22,023 bases of DNA from DASVXQ01 sp046727955. Its GTDB lineage: Bacteria > Actinomycetota > CALGFH01. Every line of letters starts with the position of its first letter. Position 1 is the first letter of the stretch. Positions 1 to 6,832 of this stretch are shown here, piece by piece. Location: positions 1 through 22,023 of the forward strand of contig JBKPDO010000107.1 of NCBI GenBank assembly GCA_046727955.1, in the 5' to 3' direction. Both the position numbers and the translations under genes were made by a program. The notes beneath the pieces were generated by a model. That model was not told the origin of the DNA, searched no databases, and saw nothing but the letters and a program-made list of their open reading frames with translations.

Positions 1-73
1 ACCACAGCCGGCCCTCGTGCCAGCGAGGCGACTCCGGTATCGCCAGGCCGTCGAGCAGTACGCGAGGCTGCAT
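1..73 (-). CDS. SMP-30/gluconolactonase/LRE-like protein, N-terminal fragment (cut by window edge)
   Basis: Only the first 24 codons lie in the window; the gene runs off the left edge. The ATG at 73 is preceded by an AGAAGGG ribosome site. The readable N-terminus contains LLDGLAIPESPRWHEGRLW. This matches the opening strand of SMP-30/gluconolactonase beta-propellers, where the Glu of the PESPRW motif is a metal ligand in the family. Members hydrolyse lactones or act as calcium/zinc-dependent esterases, usually in the cytoplasm. It begins 20 bases after the DUF899 stop on the same strand, so the two are probably co-transcribed. Family assignment rests on one short motif; the substrate cannot be inferred. 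Confidence 0.7.
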   Translation of the reverse strand, partial: MQPRVLLDGLAIPESPRWHEGRLW

Positions 74-93
74 GCGCCCTTCTTTGGTCGCGA

Positions 94-786
94 TCACGCG
101 GACTCGCCGTACGCGTCGTGGTAGTTCCACCATTGGTAGGGAGGCGTCTGGGAATAGCCCTCGGGGGAGTCCTCCCACTCCTCCTGGCGCCCGAGTGCGG
201 TCATGTCGAGGTAGCTCCAGGTGCTGCCCAGCGCCTCGTCGCCGCGGCTGTCGATGAAGTAGGTGCGGAAGATTTGGTCCCCGTCGCGGATGAACGCGTT
301 GTGGCCGTGCCACTCGTCGACCCCGAAATCGGCGTCGAAGTCGTCGGTGAGCGTGTACCAGGGGATGTTCCAGCCCATGCGCTCCTTCAAGCCCTGGATC
401 TCAGCCTGGGGGGCGCGCGAGACGAAGGCGAGCGTCGTGTCCCGCGCGTTCAGGTGGGCGGGGTGCGCTACCTGGTCGGCGAGGAAGGAGCAGCCCACGC
501 AGGCCCGTTCCGGGTATGAGTCGCCTGCCCGGGCGTAGGTGGTGATGTCCGGCCCGTAGAAGAAGCGGTACACGATGAGCTGGCGGCGGCCCTCGAAGAG
601 GTCGAGCAGGCTTGCCTTGCCGTCAGCCGCGTCGAACTCGTACTCCTTCTCCACTGCCAGCCAGGGCATCCGCCGGCGCCGGGCAGCGAGCGCGTCACGG
701 GCGCGGGTCAACTCCTTCTCCTTGACCAGCAGTTCCTCGCGCGCGGCCTCCCACTCCTCAGGCGACACGATCGGCGGTGTGTTCAT
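94..786 (-). CDS. DUF899 family thioredoxin-like protein
   Basis: A 230-aa intact reading frame. I chose the ATG at 786 because an AAGGAG site lies just upstream on the minus strand; the frame stays open further but without a better start. The N-terminal third is a charged helix (EEWEAAREELLVKEKELTRARDAL split over residues 10-33). A thioredoxin-like core follows with a CVGC motif (Cys96, Cys99) after RFFYGPD, then the family-typical WYTLTDDFDADFG and a C-terminal HDAYG. DUF899 proteins are predicted cytoplasmic thioredoxin-fold proteins; some are annotated as dithiol-disulfide isomerase-like, with no settled substrate. It lies directly upstream of the SMP-30-like gene in the same orientation. 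No frameshift or truncation is seen. Confidence 0.9.
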   Translation of the reverse strand: MNTPPIVSPEEWEAAREELLVKEKELTRARDALAARRRRMPWLAVEKEYEFDAADGKASLLDLFEGRRQLIVYRFFYGPDITTYARAGDSYPERACVGCSFLADQVAHPAHLNARDTTLAFVSRAPQAEIQGLKERMGWNIPWYTLTDDFDADFGVDEWHGHNAFIRDGDQIFRTYFIDSRGDEALGSTWSYLDMTALGRQEEWEDSPEGYSQTPPYQWWNYHDAYGESA

Positions 787-918
787 TGCGGATCTCCTTC
801 CGGTTGTGGTCCCGGGGCATGGTCTGCCTGTCTGCCTCACCGGGGCCGACCGCAGAGAGCTGCTCGGCGAAGCCTCGCCGGAATGCCAGCACGAGTGTAA
901 GGGAGTGACGAGGTGCTT

Positions 919-959
919 CGACCGTCCAGCGGCTGGACGGTCATCCATTCTGCTGGACG
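919..959. repeat. Perfect 10-bp palindrome with a third copy of its half-site
   Basis: GACCGTCCAG (919-928) and CTGGACGGTC (932-941) form a perfect inverted repeat around CGG. A third CTGGACGG copy lies at 952-959 in direct orientation. The cluster is about 135-170 bases upstream of the DUF899 start. It could be an operator for that gene or debris of a mobile-element end; the sequence does not decide. Confidence 0.45.
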
Positions 960-1024
960 GATTCGCCGTATGCTGGTCTGGCGCGACCGGCAGTGCGCCC
1001 GCCTCGTCGGGCCACCGCACGCGC

Positions 1025-1054
1025 TGAGGGCCGGGGTGGCACCCCCGGCCCTCA
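1025..1054 (-). terminator. Strong GC-rich hairpin, probable terminator
   Basis: A 12-bp perfect stem, TGAGGGCCGGGG (1025-1036) with CCCCGGCCCTCA (1043-1054), and a 6-base loop. It starts 16 bases downstream of the stop of the possible 28-aa ORF at 1071-1157 on the minus strand and separates it from the DUF899 gene. There is no T-run, as is common for hairpin terminators in high-GC Gram-positives; a terminator role is inferred. Confidence 0.6.
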
Positions 1055-1070
1055 CACGTTCTGATCGCGG

Positions 1071-1157
1071 CTACGTCGTCTTTATGGCCAGAACGAGCAC
1101 GACCAGCAGGCACAGCAGCAGCGCCACGTGTGGGTGCCGAAAACCCGTCCACCTCAT
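1071..1157 (-). CDS. Possible 28-aa single-helix membrane peptide
   Basis: A short frame from an ATG at 1157 to a TAG at 1071. It has a basic N-terminus (Arg, Trp, Arg, His) followed by a 15-residue hydrophobic stretch VALLLCLLVVLVLAI and a short KTT tail, so it would be a single-pass membrane peptide. Its ATG overlaps the TGA of the transposase remnant upstream (ATGA), allowing translational coupling, and a strong hairpin follows the stop by 16 bases. No Shine-Dalgarno better than CCCAGG is visible. I know of no matching family. It may be a chance ORF in the trailing end of an insertion sequence. Confidence 0.3.
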   Translation of the reverse strand: MRWTGFRHPHVALLLCLLVVLVLAIKTT

Positions 1158-1564
1158 GCGACCTGGGCATATTCGTGGATCAGCCCGCCGACGCGATCCA
1201 GCCGCACGACCGGTACGTCGGCCGCTGGAGCAGGTGGTGGGATGACTCCCAGCGGTGGCCCTTGGTCGAGGCAGCGATGCGGCCGGTGCTGATTGTAGTA
1301 CATCACGTAATTTGACAACACCGTCTCCAGGTGTCGCCGGCCCACGATCAGCGTCCGGTCCAGCAGCTCACGACGGACCGTGCCGACCCACCGCTCCGCG
1401 TCGGCGTTCGCCCGCGGCGCCAGCACCGGCGTCCGCACGGTTCGGATGCGCTCCCAGGCGAAGACGGCATCGAAGGCATCGGTGAACTTCGTGTCACGGT
1501 CCCCAATCAAGAACTCGCACTGCCTGATGCGGTCTGCCAAGTCCATGAGCAGGTTACGGGCCTG
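1154..1564 (-). pseudogene. IS481-type transposase, C-terminal integrase-core remnant
   Basis: The frame carries the second half of an rve (DDE) integrase core. It reads QARNLLMDL, then FLIGDRDTKFTDAFDAVF, the PRANADAERWVGTVRRELLDR block with the catalytic Glu region, then YNQHRPHRCLDQ and the usual C-terminal end GLIHEYAQVA. Everything before QARNLL (the HTH and the first catalytic Asp region) is missing. The open frame upstream to 1795 is only the antisense of a different transposase remnant. It is therefore a 5'-truncated, presumably inactive element. Its lost 5' end coincides with the truncated start of the plus-strand remnant at 1559. IS481 and IS3 cores are similar; IS481 is preferred from the C-terminal wording. 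Confidence 0.85.
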
Positions 1565-1831
1565 GACACCACCCTGACCGTCATCGCCGGCAACCTCTAC
1601 CGGCTCCTGGCCCGCCAACTGCCCCGCTACCAGACCGCCACCCCCGACAAGCTCTGGCGCCACTTCCTGGACACCGGCGGCACCCTGCACATCACCGACG
1701 ACCAGGTGACCTGCGCGCTCAACCTGCGCAGCTACCACCCCGTCCTCATCGACGGCGGCTTCGCCGACCTGCAAGTCCCCATCCCCTGGTGGCAAGGCCG
1801 CACCCTCCGCTTCCGCTTCCCACCCCGCTGA
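1559..1831 (+). pseudogene. DDE-type transposase C-terminal remnant
   Basis: About 90 codons beginning GLDTTLTVIAGNLYRLLARQL and continuing with RYQTATPDKLWRHFLDTGG. It ends at a TGA at 1829-1831 after a basic tail. This resembles the extreme C-terminus of a DDE transposase family found in high-GC bacteria (a helix after the catalytic Glu, then two short beta strands). The family name is uncertain from this piece alone. There is no native start: the upstream part of the same open frame is antisense to the IS481-type remnant. The two remnants meet within a few bases near 1560, which marks an insertion or deletion junction. Confidence 0.65.
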
Positions 1832-1880
1832 CCACGCCAGCCCAGGCCGACCTCAACTCAATTCCCGCACCGAGAATCGA

Positions 1881-1905
1881 GGCTAACCGCGACCCGCGGT
1901 CAGCC
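1881..1905 (-). terminator. Hairpin downstream of the VOC gene
   Basis: GGCTAACCGC (1881-1890) pairs with GCGGTCAGCC (1896-1905) in nine of ten positions around a 5-base loop. It starts 22 bases beyond the stop codon of the minus-strand VOC gene, the position expected for an operon terminator. Confidence 0.5.
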
Positions 1906-1926
1906 GCCGCCTGACCCAGTCCCGCG

Positions 1927-2319
1927 TCATGGGGAAACCGGAGCACGCTCGATCTCCTGGGCGAGTTCCACTACGAACCCGTCGGGGTCAAGCAGGTGCA
2001 GCGTCCGATGACCCCAGACCCGATCGGTTGGGCCCGTGAGGATCTCGGCGCCGGCCGCCCGCAACCTGGCCGACTCGGCATCCACGTCCTCGACAAGGAA
2101 GGCGACCTCCCCGCCGGGTCCGCCGGCACGCACGACCCGTCCAATGAGCTCCGGCAGCTTGGCACGCTCAAAGAGCCCGAACTTGGTGCCCTCCGTGACG
2201 AACTCGGCGTAGCCGCGATCCTGGAGCTTGAGCTGCAGGCCGACCATCTCGCGGTAGAAGGCGATCGAGCGCTCCAGGTCGCCCACGTAGAGGATCACGT
2301 AGTCGACGCGCGCGATCAT
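1927..2319 (-). CDS. VOC-superfamily (glyoxalase/bleomycin-resistance fold) protein
   Basis: A 130-aa single VOC module. It opens with VDYVILYVGDLERSIAFYRE, the first beta-alpha-beta unit, and closes with LLDPDGFVVELAQEIE, where the last Glu is the usual metal ligand. GHRTLHL before it supplies the second half's strand. The ATG at 2319 matches the canonical VOC start; the longer frame to 2394 has no family similarity and would overlap the upstream gene. Members are cytoplasmic metal-dependent lyases, dioxygenases or drug-binding proteins, so the exact reaction is open. It lies 32 bases downstream of the DJ-1-like gene on the same strand, and glyoxal detoxification by the pair is a reasonable inference. 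Confidence 0.85.
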   Translation of the reverse strand: MIARVDYVILYVGDLERSIAFYREMVGLQLKLQDRGYAEFVTEGTKFGLFERAKLPELIGRVVRAGGPGGEVAFLVEDVDAESARLRAAGAEILTGPTDRVWGHRTLHLLDPDGFVVELAQEIERAPVSP

Positions 2320-2351
2320 CCTGGCCTCAGATCCCGACGCCTTCGCATTCC

Positions 2352-2885
2352 TCACAGCCGGTTGGCTTCGATCGCGGCGACGAGCTCGCGGCAAAAGGCC
2401 GGGATATCCTCAACCACCCGGCCCCACACGAGGTTGCCGTCCCGGAAGGCGGGCTCGTCCACCCATGTCGCCCCCGCATTCACCAGGTCATCCTTGATCC
2501 CCAGGCTCCCGGTCGCGCGCCGCCCCTGCACGATGCCGGCAGAGATCCCCACAAGACCCGCGTGGCAGATCAGGCCGACGACCTTTCCTTGTTGGTAGGT
2601 CTTGCGCACGAGGTCCTTGACGGCGTCGGAGCGGCGCAGCTTGTCGGGTGCCCAGCCGCCGGGGACCACGACCGCGTTGAAGTCGTCGGCCGAGGCCTGC
2701 TCGACCTGGATGTCCGCGGTCGCTTCCAGGGCGTTCTTGCCGCGCACCGGGTGCGTCTCCAGGCCCGCGATGGTCACCTGGGCGTCCTCCTCGCGCAGGC
2801 GCATCACGGTGACCCAGAACTCGAGGTCTTCGAACCCCTCGGCCAGCAGCACCACGACGCTGCGGCCATGCAACCGACCGGGCAT
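2352..2885 (-). CDS. DJ-1/PfpI family protein (class I glutamine amidotransferase-like)
   Basis: A 177-aa intact protein with the DJ-1/PfpI layout. VVVLLAEGFEDLEFW (residues 10-24) carries the acidic residue near the nucleophile, VVVPGGWAPDKLR follows, and the nucleophile elbow is LICHAG with Cys107. PfpI-type enzymes usually show CH[AG]P after the Cys; here it is CHAGL, a mild departure. DJ-1/PfpI members act as glyoxalase III/protein deglycases, chaperones or peptidases in the cytoplasm. The ATG at 2885 is preceded by a G-rich stretch (GGGGGTG) that can act as the RBS. With the VOC gene 32 bases downstream this looks like a two-gene carbonyl-stress operon; that function is inferred. Confidence 0.88.
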   Translation of the reverse strand: MPGRLHGRSVVVLLAEGFEDLEFWVTVMRLREEDAQVTIAGLETHPVRGKNALEATADIQVEQASADDFNAVVVPGGWAPDKLRRSDAVKDLVRKTYQQGKVVGLICHAGLVGISAGIVQGRRATGSLGIKDDLVNAGATWVDEPAFRDGNLVWGRVVEDIPAFCRELVAAIEANRL

Positions 2886-3369
2886 GGGTCATCACCCCCA
2901 GATGCACGACTGGACAGCCAAAGGCTACGCCGCGCCTCCCGGCCAGGACGAGCCGTGAAGGACATGGCGGCGCACAAGCGAGGTTGGCTTGTGCTGCTGC
3001 ATGCGGCTGGCGGGCTGGCCCGTGTCCGTCCTGACCGGATGAAGCGGCTGTGCCAGGCAGACCTCTTCAGGACGTCCAACCGGCCGCCCGCGCCAACCGA
3101 GTGATGCGAACCTGCAGCTCCTGAGGGTTTGAATAGGAGAGGGTGTGGGCTACAACCGAACACCAGTACAACACGGCCTCTGACCTGTACGAATGAAGGT
3201 CAAAGGCCTGTTGTCTGTCCGATGGGACCCGGTTAGGTCCGGCTGTGGGCGAGCGTGTGTGCCCGTTACGTGCCCGCGTCCTTGGCTTGTCACCTACCTT
3301 GAGCGGCATGGGTCGAGGCTAGACGACCGACGTCCGCAGCCGTCCTGGCGGTTCTCGGCTCGCGACCGA
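2886..3369. other. Gene-free stretch of about 480 bases with one hairpin
   Basis: No open frame here has a convincing start, RBS or family similarity; the frames that cross it are antisense extensions of neighbours. The only clear structure is an imperfect stem, GGCCTCTGACCT (3175-3186) with AGGTCAAAGGCC (3197-3208), 11 of 12 pairs around a 10-base loop. Promoter elements for the DJ-1 gene should lie just above 2885 but none can be named. Confidence 0.5.
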
Positions 3370-3606
3370 TCAGCCCTCCGCCTTCTTCGTCACCCACTCG
3401 AGTCCGCGCTCCGTCGTTGGCCCGGGCCGGCATCGGGCGGCGATCGCTCCAACCTGCTCGACAGCGACACCGGAGGCGTCACTCCAGGTAGCACATTGCT
3501 CGCGGGCCTGCTCGACCAGCCGCGCGGCCACCTGCTCATCGACCGCGTCGATCTCCGCTCCCGCCGGGTCCTGGGGCTGCGGGGTCTGGGTCGTCGTCTG
3601 CGTCAT
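3370..3606 (-). CDS. Small hypothetical protein (78 aa)
   Basis: The start ATG at 3606 sits 8 bases after an AAGGAG site (CAAAGGAGACACCAC), one of the best ribosome sites in the window; the longer frame to 3636 lacks one. The N-terminal 20 residues are Thr/Gln/Pro-rich and probably disordered. A predicted amphipathic helix DEQVAARLVEQAREQ comes next, then a second Ala/Val-rich segment and a basic tail ending KKAEG. I do not recognise a family. The helix faintly resembles the N-terminus of IS256-type transposases, but nothing else does. It is divergent from the DGPF/ECF42 operon, and its leader contains two palindromes (3622-3655), so it is probably a regulated small gene. Confidence 0.6.
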   Translation of the reverse strand: MTQTTTQTPQPQDPAGAEIDAVDEQVAARLVEQAREQCATWSDASGVAVEQVGAIAARCRPGPTTERGLEWVTKKAEG

Positions 3607-3621
3607 GTGGTGTCTCCTTTG

Positions 3622-3655
3622 GTGTGCCGTCGGCACACTCTGTCACGGAGTTACA
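3622..3655. promoter_or_regulatory. Two adjacent palindromes upstream of the 78-aa gene
   Basis: GTGTGCCG/CGGCACAC (3622-3629 and 3631-3638) is a perfect 8-bp palindrome around a single base. Three bases on, TGTCAC-GGA-GTTACA (3641-3655) is a near-perfect 6-3-6 palindrome with one mismatch. Both lie between the RBS of the minus-strand gene and its probable promoter, and within the divergent region before the DGPF gene. The shapes fit dimeric repressor operators (for example TetR or MarR types); the regulator is unknown. Confidence 0.45.
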
Positions 3656-3818
3656 CCGTTGTATTTACAGTCCCCCAGGTGGCTCGCGGGTTTACCGAGT
3701 GGACCTCAGATGATGGTGCGCCCATTGTAGTAAGCGGCCCTGCGCACCCGGAGGAGTACGCCGTTCCGTAACCTGGGCGTGCCGCGCTGGGACCAGCCAG
3801 ACGGCCAGGAGGGACTTC

Positions 3819-4181
3819 GTGAAGTACCTGCTGATGATCTACGGCAACCAGGAGAAGTGGGAATCGCTGCCCCCGGAGGCCTGGCGCGAGGCGATCGCCA
3901 AGCAGGAGGCGTTTAACGCGCGGTACCGGGAGACCGGCGAACTGCTCGGCGCCTACGGATTGGCCGACGCGGCCCAGGCGAGGCTGGTGCGCCGGGTGAA
4001 CGGCCTGCCCGCCGTCACCGACGGGCCCTACTTGGAAACCAAGGAGTACCTGGCGAGCTTCTGGCTGCTGGACTGCGAGAGCGAGGAGCGGGCCCAGCAG
4101 ATCGCGGCAGACATGCCGTTCGCGGACGCCGAGCCCGTGGAGCTGTGGCCGGTCATGCACGAGTCTGCCGCTGACCAGTGA
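3819..4181 (+). CDS. DGPF-domain (YCII-related) protein
   Basis: A 120-aa protein beginning at GTG 3819, which follows an AGGAGGG ribosome site. It opens MKYLLMIYGNQEKW and carries the family signature VTDGPYLETKEYLASFWLLD (near residue 70), then an ELWPVM strand at the end. YCII/DGPF proteins have a ferredoxin-like fold with a conserved His-Asp pair in some members; no enzymatic reaction is established for this class. Its last codon overlaps the GTG of the sigma factor gene, so the two are translationally coupled. DGPF genes next to ECF42 sigma factors are a known, conserved arrangement, which identifies this as the sigma factor's partner or target gene. Confidence 0.92.
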   Translation: MKYLLMIYGNQEKWESLPPEAWREAIAKQEAFNARYRETGELLGAYGLADAAQARLVRRVNGLPAVTDGPYLETKEYLASFWLLDCESEERAQQIAADMPFADAEPVELWPVMHESAADQ

Positions 4182-5473
4182 GCGAAGCGCTGGGTGCGCG
4201 GGATATCGGGGAGCTGCTGCGCGAGCTTGCGCCCCAGGTGCTCGGCGCGCTCGTGCGCCGCTACGGCCAGTTCGGTGCCTGCGAGGACGCGGTCCAAGAG
4301 GCGATGTTGGAGGCGGTTGCTTCCTGGCCGGCCCGCGGGGTGCCGGAGAGCCCGAAGGGCTGGCTGCTCACCGTCGCGTCCCGCCGCCTGATCGACGAGG
4401 TCCGCAGCGAGCGTGCCCGGCGGCGCCGGGAGCAGGACCACGCGACAGCCGCTGCTCCGCTGAAGCAGCCGCCGGAGGCCGGCCTGGATCGCGACGACAG
4501 CCTGACCCTGCTCTTTCTCTGCTGTCACCCGGCGCTGTCCGGGCCGAGCCAGATCGCGCTGACCCTGCGCGCGGTCGGCGGCCTGAGCACGGCCCAGATC
4601 GCCGCCGCCTTCCTAGTGCCCGAAGCCACCATGGCCCAGCGGATCAGCCGCGCCAAGCAAGCCATCAGGGCGAGCGATGCCCGGTTCGAGCTGCCCGGCC
4701 CGGCGGAACGCCCGGCGCGGCTTGGCATCGTCTTGCACGTCCTGTACCTGATCTTCAACGAGGGATACACGGCCACGGTCGGTGCCAACCTCACTGCGCC
4801 GGAGCTGTCCGGCGAGGCGATCCGGCTTACAGGCTGGCTGCACCGGCTACTGCCGCAGGATCCGGAGATCACCGGCCTGCTCGCGCTCATGCTGCTCACC
4901 GACGCCCGCCGGGGCGCCCGGACTGCCCCGGACGGAAGCCTGATCCCACTCAGCGAGCAGGACCGGAGCAGATGGGACCGCGACCGGATCGCCGAGGGGG
5001 TGGCGTTGATCAGCGCGGTGCTCCCGGCCGGCCAAGTCGGCCCCTATCAGGTGCAGGCCGCGATCGCCGCCGTGCACGACGAGGCCGAGTCCATGGACGC
5101 GACCGACTGGCGGCAGATCCTCGGGCTCTACGAGCTGCTGGAGCGGCTGGCCCCGGGGCCGATGGTCAGCCTCAACCGGGCCGTCGCCCTGGCGATGGTG
5201 GCCGGCCCGGCGGCTGGCCTTGAGCTGCTCCACGCCCTGGAAACCGACCGGCGGCTGGCGGGTAATCACCGGCTGCACGCCACCCGGGCGCATCTGCTGG
5301 AGATGTCTGGCGACCTTCCCGCCGCGGCGGCCAGCTACCGGGAGGCCGCGCGGCGCACGACCAGCCTCCCCGAGCGGTGGTACCTGACCGGCCGCGCGGC
5401 TCGGCTCGCCGGGCCGACAAGAAAATCTCCCAGCGACGTAGAGACTTGGCGGTCCGCTCCGACCCAGGGCTGA
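4178..5473 (+). CDS. RNA polymerase sigma factor, ECF42-type, with C-terminal TPR-like extension
   Basis: A 431-aa protein. GTG at 4178 overlaps the DGPF stop (GTGA). Region sigma-2 includes YGQFGACEDAVQEAMLEAVASW and PKGWLLTVASRRLIDEVRSE (residues about 28-85). Sigma-4 includes LTLRAVGGLSTAQIAAAFLV and ATMAQRISRAKQAI (about 130-165). The roughly 240 residues beyond it, with LYLIFNEGYTA, MLLTDARRGART and GPYQVQAAIAAVHDEA, are the conserved helical/TPR extension typical of ECF42 (DUF6596-containing) factors. In studied ECF42 members this extension is needed for activity and there is no classical anti-sigma factor, consistent with none being encoded here. It directs core RNA polymerase, most likely to its own operon. 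The reading frame is intact. Confidence 0.93.
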   Translation: MSEALGARDIGELLRELAPQVLGALVRRYGQFGACEDAVQEAMLEAVASWPARGVPESPKGWLLTVASRRLIDEVRSERARRRREQDHATAAAPLKQPPEAGLDRDDSLTLLFLCCHPALSGPSQIALTLRAVGGLSTAQIAAAFLVPEATMAQRISRAKQAIRASDARFELPGPAERPARLGIVLHVLYLIFNEGYTATVGANLTAPELSGEAIRLTGWLHRLLPQDPEITGLLALMLLTDARRGARTAPDGSLIPLSEQDRSRWDRDRIAEGVALISAVLPAGQVGPYQVQAAIAAVHDEAESMDATDWRQILGLYELLERLAPGPMVSLNRAVALAMVAGPAAGLELLHALETDRRLAGNHRLHATRAHLLEMSGDLPAAAASYREAARRTTSLPERWYLTGRAARLAGPTRKSPSDVETWRSAPTQG

Positions 5474-5475
5474 AT

Positions 5476-5492
5476 GGGCGCACAAGGCGCCC
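5476..5492 (+). other. Small hairpin between sigma factor and reductase genes
   Basis: GGGCGC (5476-5481) pairs with GCGCCC (5487-5492) around ACAAG, directly after the sigma-factor stop and before the AAGGAG of the next gene. It could attenuate or stabilise the operon transcript; it may equally be incidental. Confidence 0.3.
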
Positions 5493-5511
5493 GGACCGGA
5501 AGGAGCCGGAG

Positions 5512-6111
5512 ATGACCAAGGTAGTCCTCGGCATGTCGGTGTCACTGGACGGCATAGCGGGCCCGGAGTCCGCGGATGCGGAGGGCATGGCGATCTTTAC
5601 CGCGATCCTGGGCTGGCAGTTCCCCCTGCGCAGCTGGCGCGAGCAGCAGGGCCAGGAGGGCGGGGAGGACTCGGTGGACTCCCGGGTGTGGGCCAGCAAC
5701 TTCGCCCGGTTCGGTCCCCAGGTCATCGGCCGCAGGATGTTCGACTACGGATACCCGAACTGGGGTGAGAACCCGCCGTTCCACGCACCGGTCTTCGTCT
5801 TGACCCACCGCGGCCAGGAGCGGATCGACAAGAGCGGCGGCACGAGCTATACGTTCGTGACCGGCGGCATCGAGGCCGCCATCGAGCAGGCCCGCGCGGT
5901 GGCAGCAGGCAAGGACATCTTGCTAGCCGGTGGCGTCAGCATCGCCCAGCAAGCCCTTGCCGCCGGGATGGTCGACGAGGTCGTGCTGCATGTCGCGCCG
6001 GTGCTGCTCGGCCGAGGCATACGGCTGTTCGGCGCCGTCAGGGTGGATCTGCGCTGCATCGAGACAATCCACGGCGAGGGCGCGGTCCACCTGCGCTACG
6101 AGGTCCGGTGA
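5512..6111 (+). CDS. Dihydrofolate reductase/RibD C-terminal family protein
   Basis: A 199-aa protein starting at ATG 5512, just after GGAAGGAGCCGGAG. The first strand VVLGMSVSLDGIAGPE carries the SLDG motif of RibD_C/DHFR-like proteins. NADPH-site elements follow: VIGRRMFDYGYPNW, APVFVLTH, and AAGKDILLAGGVSIAQQAL (the LxGG turn). The DEVVLHVAPVLLGRGIRLFG block is highly typical. Members are NAD(P)H-dependent reductases of the riboflavin-reductase fold; the physiological substrate is unknown. It is 38 bases downstream of the ECF42 gene and may belong to its regulon. Its middle (EQQGQEGGEDSVDSRVW) is a hydrophilic loop seen in this subfamily. The frame is intact. Confidence 0.9.
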   Translation: MTKVVLGMSVSLDGIAGPESADAEGMAIFTAILGWQFPLRSWREQQGQEGGEDSVDSRVWASNFARFGPQVIGRRMFDYGYPNWGENPPFHAPVFVLTHRGQERIDKSGGTSYTFVTGGIEAAIEQARAVAAGKDILLAGGVSIAQQALAAGMVDEVVLHVAPVLLGRGIRLFGAVRVDLRCIETIHGEGAVHLRYEVR

Positions 6112-6160
6112 CCCCGCCTGCCCACCCGGCCAGGGCGGCGTGTCACCACCAGAAGTGAAA

Positions 6161-6211
6161 GGACTCCTGGCGGTCCGGCGGCTGCCAAAGCCAGCCGGCC
6201 GCCAGGAGTCC
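6161..6211 (+). terminator. Hairpin closing the DGPF-ECF42-reductase operon
   Basis: GGACTCCTGGCGG (6161-6173) pairs perfectly with CCGCCAGGAGTCC (6199-6211). The 25-base loop can itself pair partly (CCGG with CCGG, GGCTG with CAGCC). It starts 49 bases after the reductase stop and lies before the mobile-element remnants. No T-tract is present. Confidence 0.6.
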
Positions 6212-6254
6212 GCCGTGCCATCGTCAGAGACCAGCTCGTGCCGCGACCGGAGGA

Positions 6255-6832
6255 TCACGGTCTTGGCGTCCTGCTGCATCCGGAAGGAGCGTGCACTTCT
6301 GCCCGCAACCGCCGACAGGCACCACGCATGCACCGTTCAATGTGCAGCTCGCCCCATCCCCGCTTGGGGAGCGACAGGTTGTGCTTGGCGAGGCTGATCG
6401 CTTCCTCGGGTCGGAGTGCAGCGAAGTACAGGCAGCCAAAGAACGCGACTAGCCGCCGGCCGCCGCGCTGCTCGCCGACAGCCTGGAGCAGCGTGCGGGC
6501 TTGTATCGGGTTGGCGACCCGCCGCCGGTCGACCCCGTGGGTGGTCTTGGGTGGCGTCCACTTCAACGCCGGGATGGCGTTCTTGTCGAGCAGCTCCAGC
6601 TCGACGGCGTACTCAGGGCGGCGTGGAGGATCTTGCGCCGTCGGTTGGTCACGCTCGGCGCGGCCGGCGTGCCGTCGAGCTTGACCGTGAGGCCGTCGAG
6701 GACCTGCCGGAGCAGTCTGGGGTTGCGCAGCGCGGAAACGGGTCGCGTGTGGCTGGCGACCCAGCGCAGGGCGCTACGGATATTGTCGGGGCAGTTGGGA
6801 TCGTCGCGGCGGGCTGTGTTGAATGCCCACCG
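6255..6832 (-). pseudogene. Tyrosine recombinase/phage-type integrase remnant, frameshifted
   Basis: Two pieces in different frames form one degraded integrase. The upstream piece, RWAFNTARRDD through SALRWVASHTRPVSALRNP and LTVKLDGTPAAPSVTNRRRKIL, is the core-binding (SAM-like) domain of actinobacterial phage integrases. A frameshift near 6600 moves the sequence into the frame of KWTPPKTTHGVDRR and VANPIQARTLLQAV, then FFGCLYFAALRPEEAISL with the first catalytic Arg context (ALRPEE). It is lost after GWGELH (about 6342), before the catalytic HxxR and Tyr. The N-terminal arm-binding part is also missing, replaced by an IS5 remnant. It is inactive, and indicates that an integrative element or prophage once lay here. 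Confidence 0.8.

Noticed and set aside
2562..3104. Plus-strand frame opposite the DJ-1-like gene running into the gene-free region.
   Set aside because: Antisense to a recognisable PfpI-type protein, with no start signal or family match.
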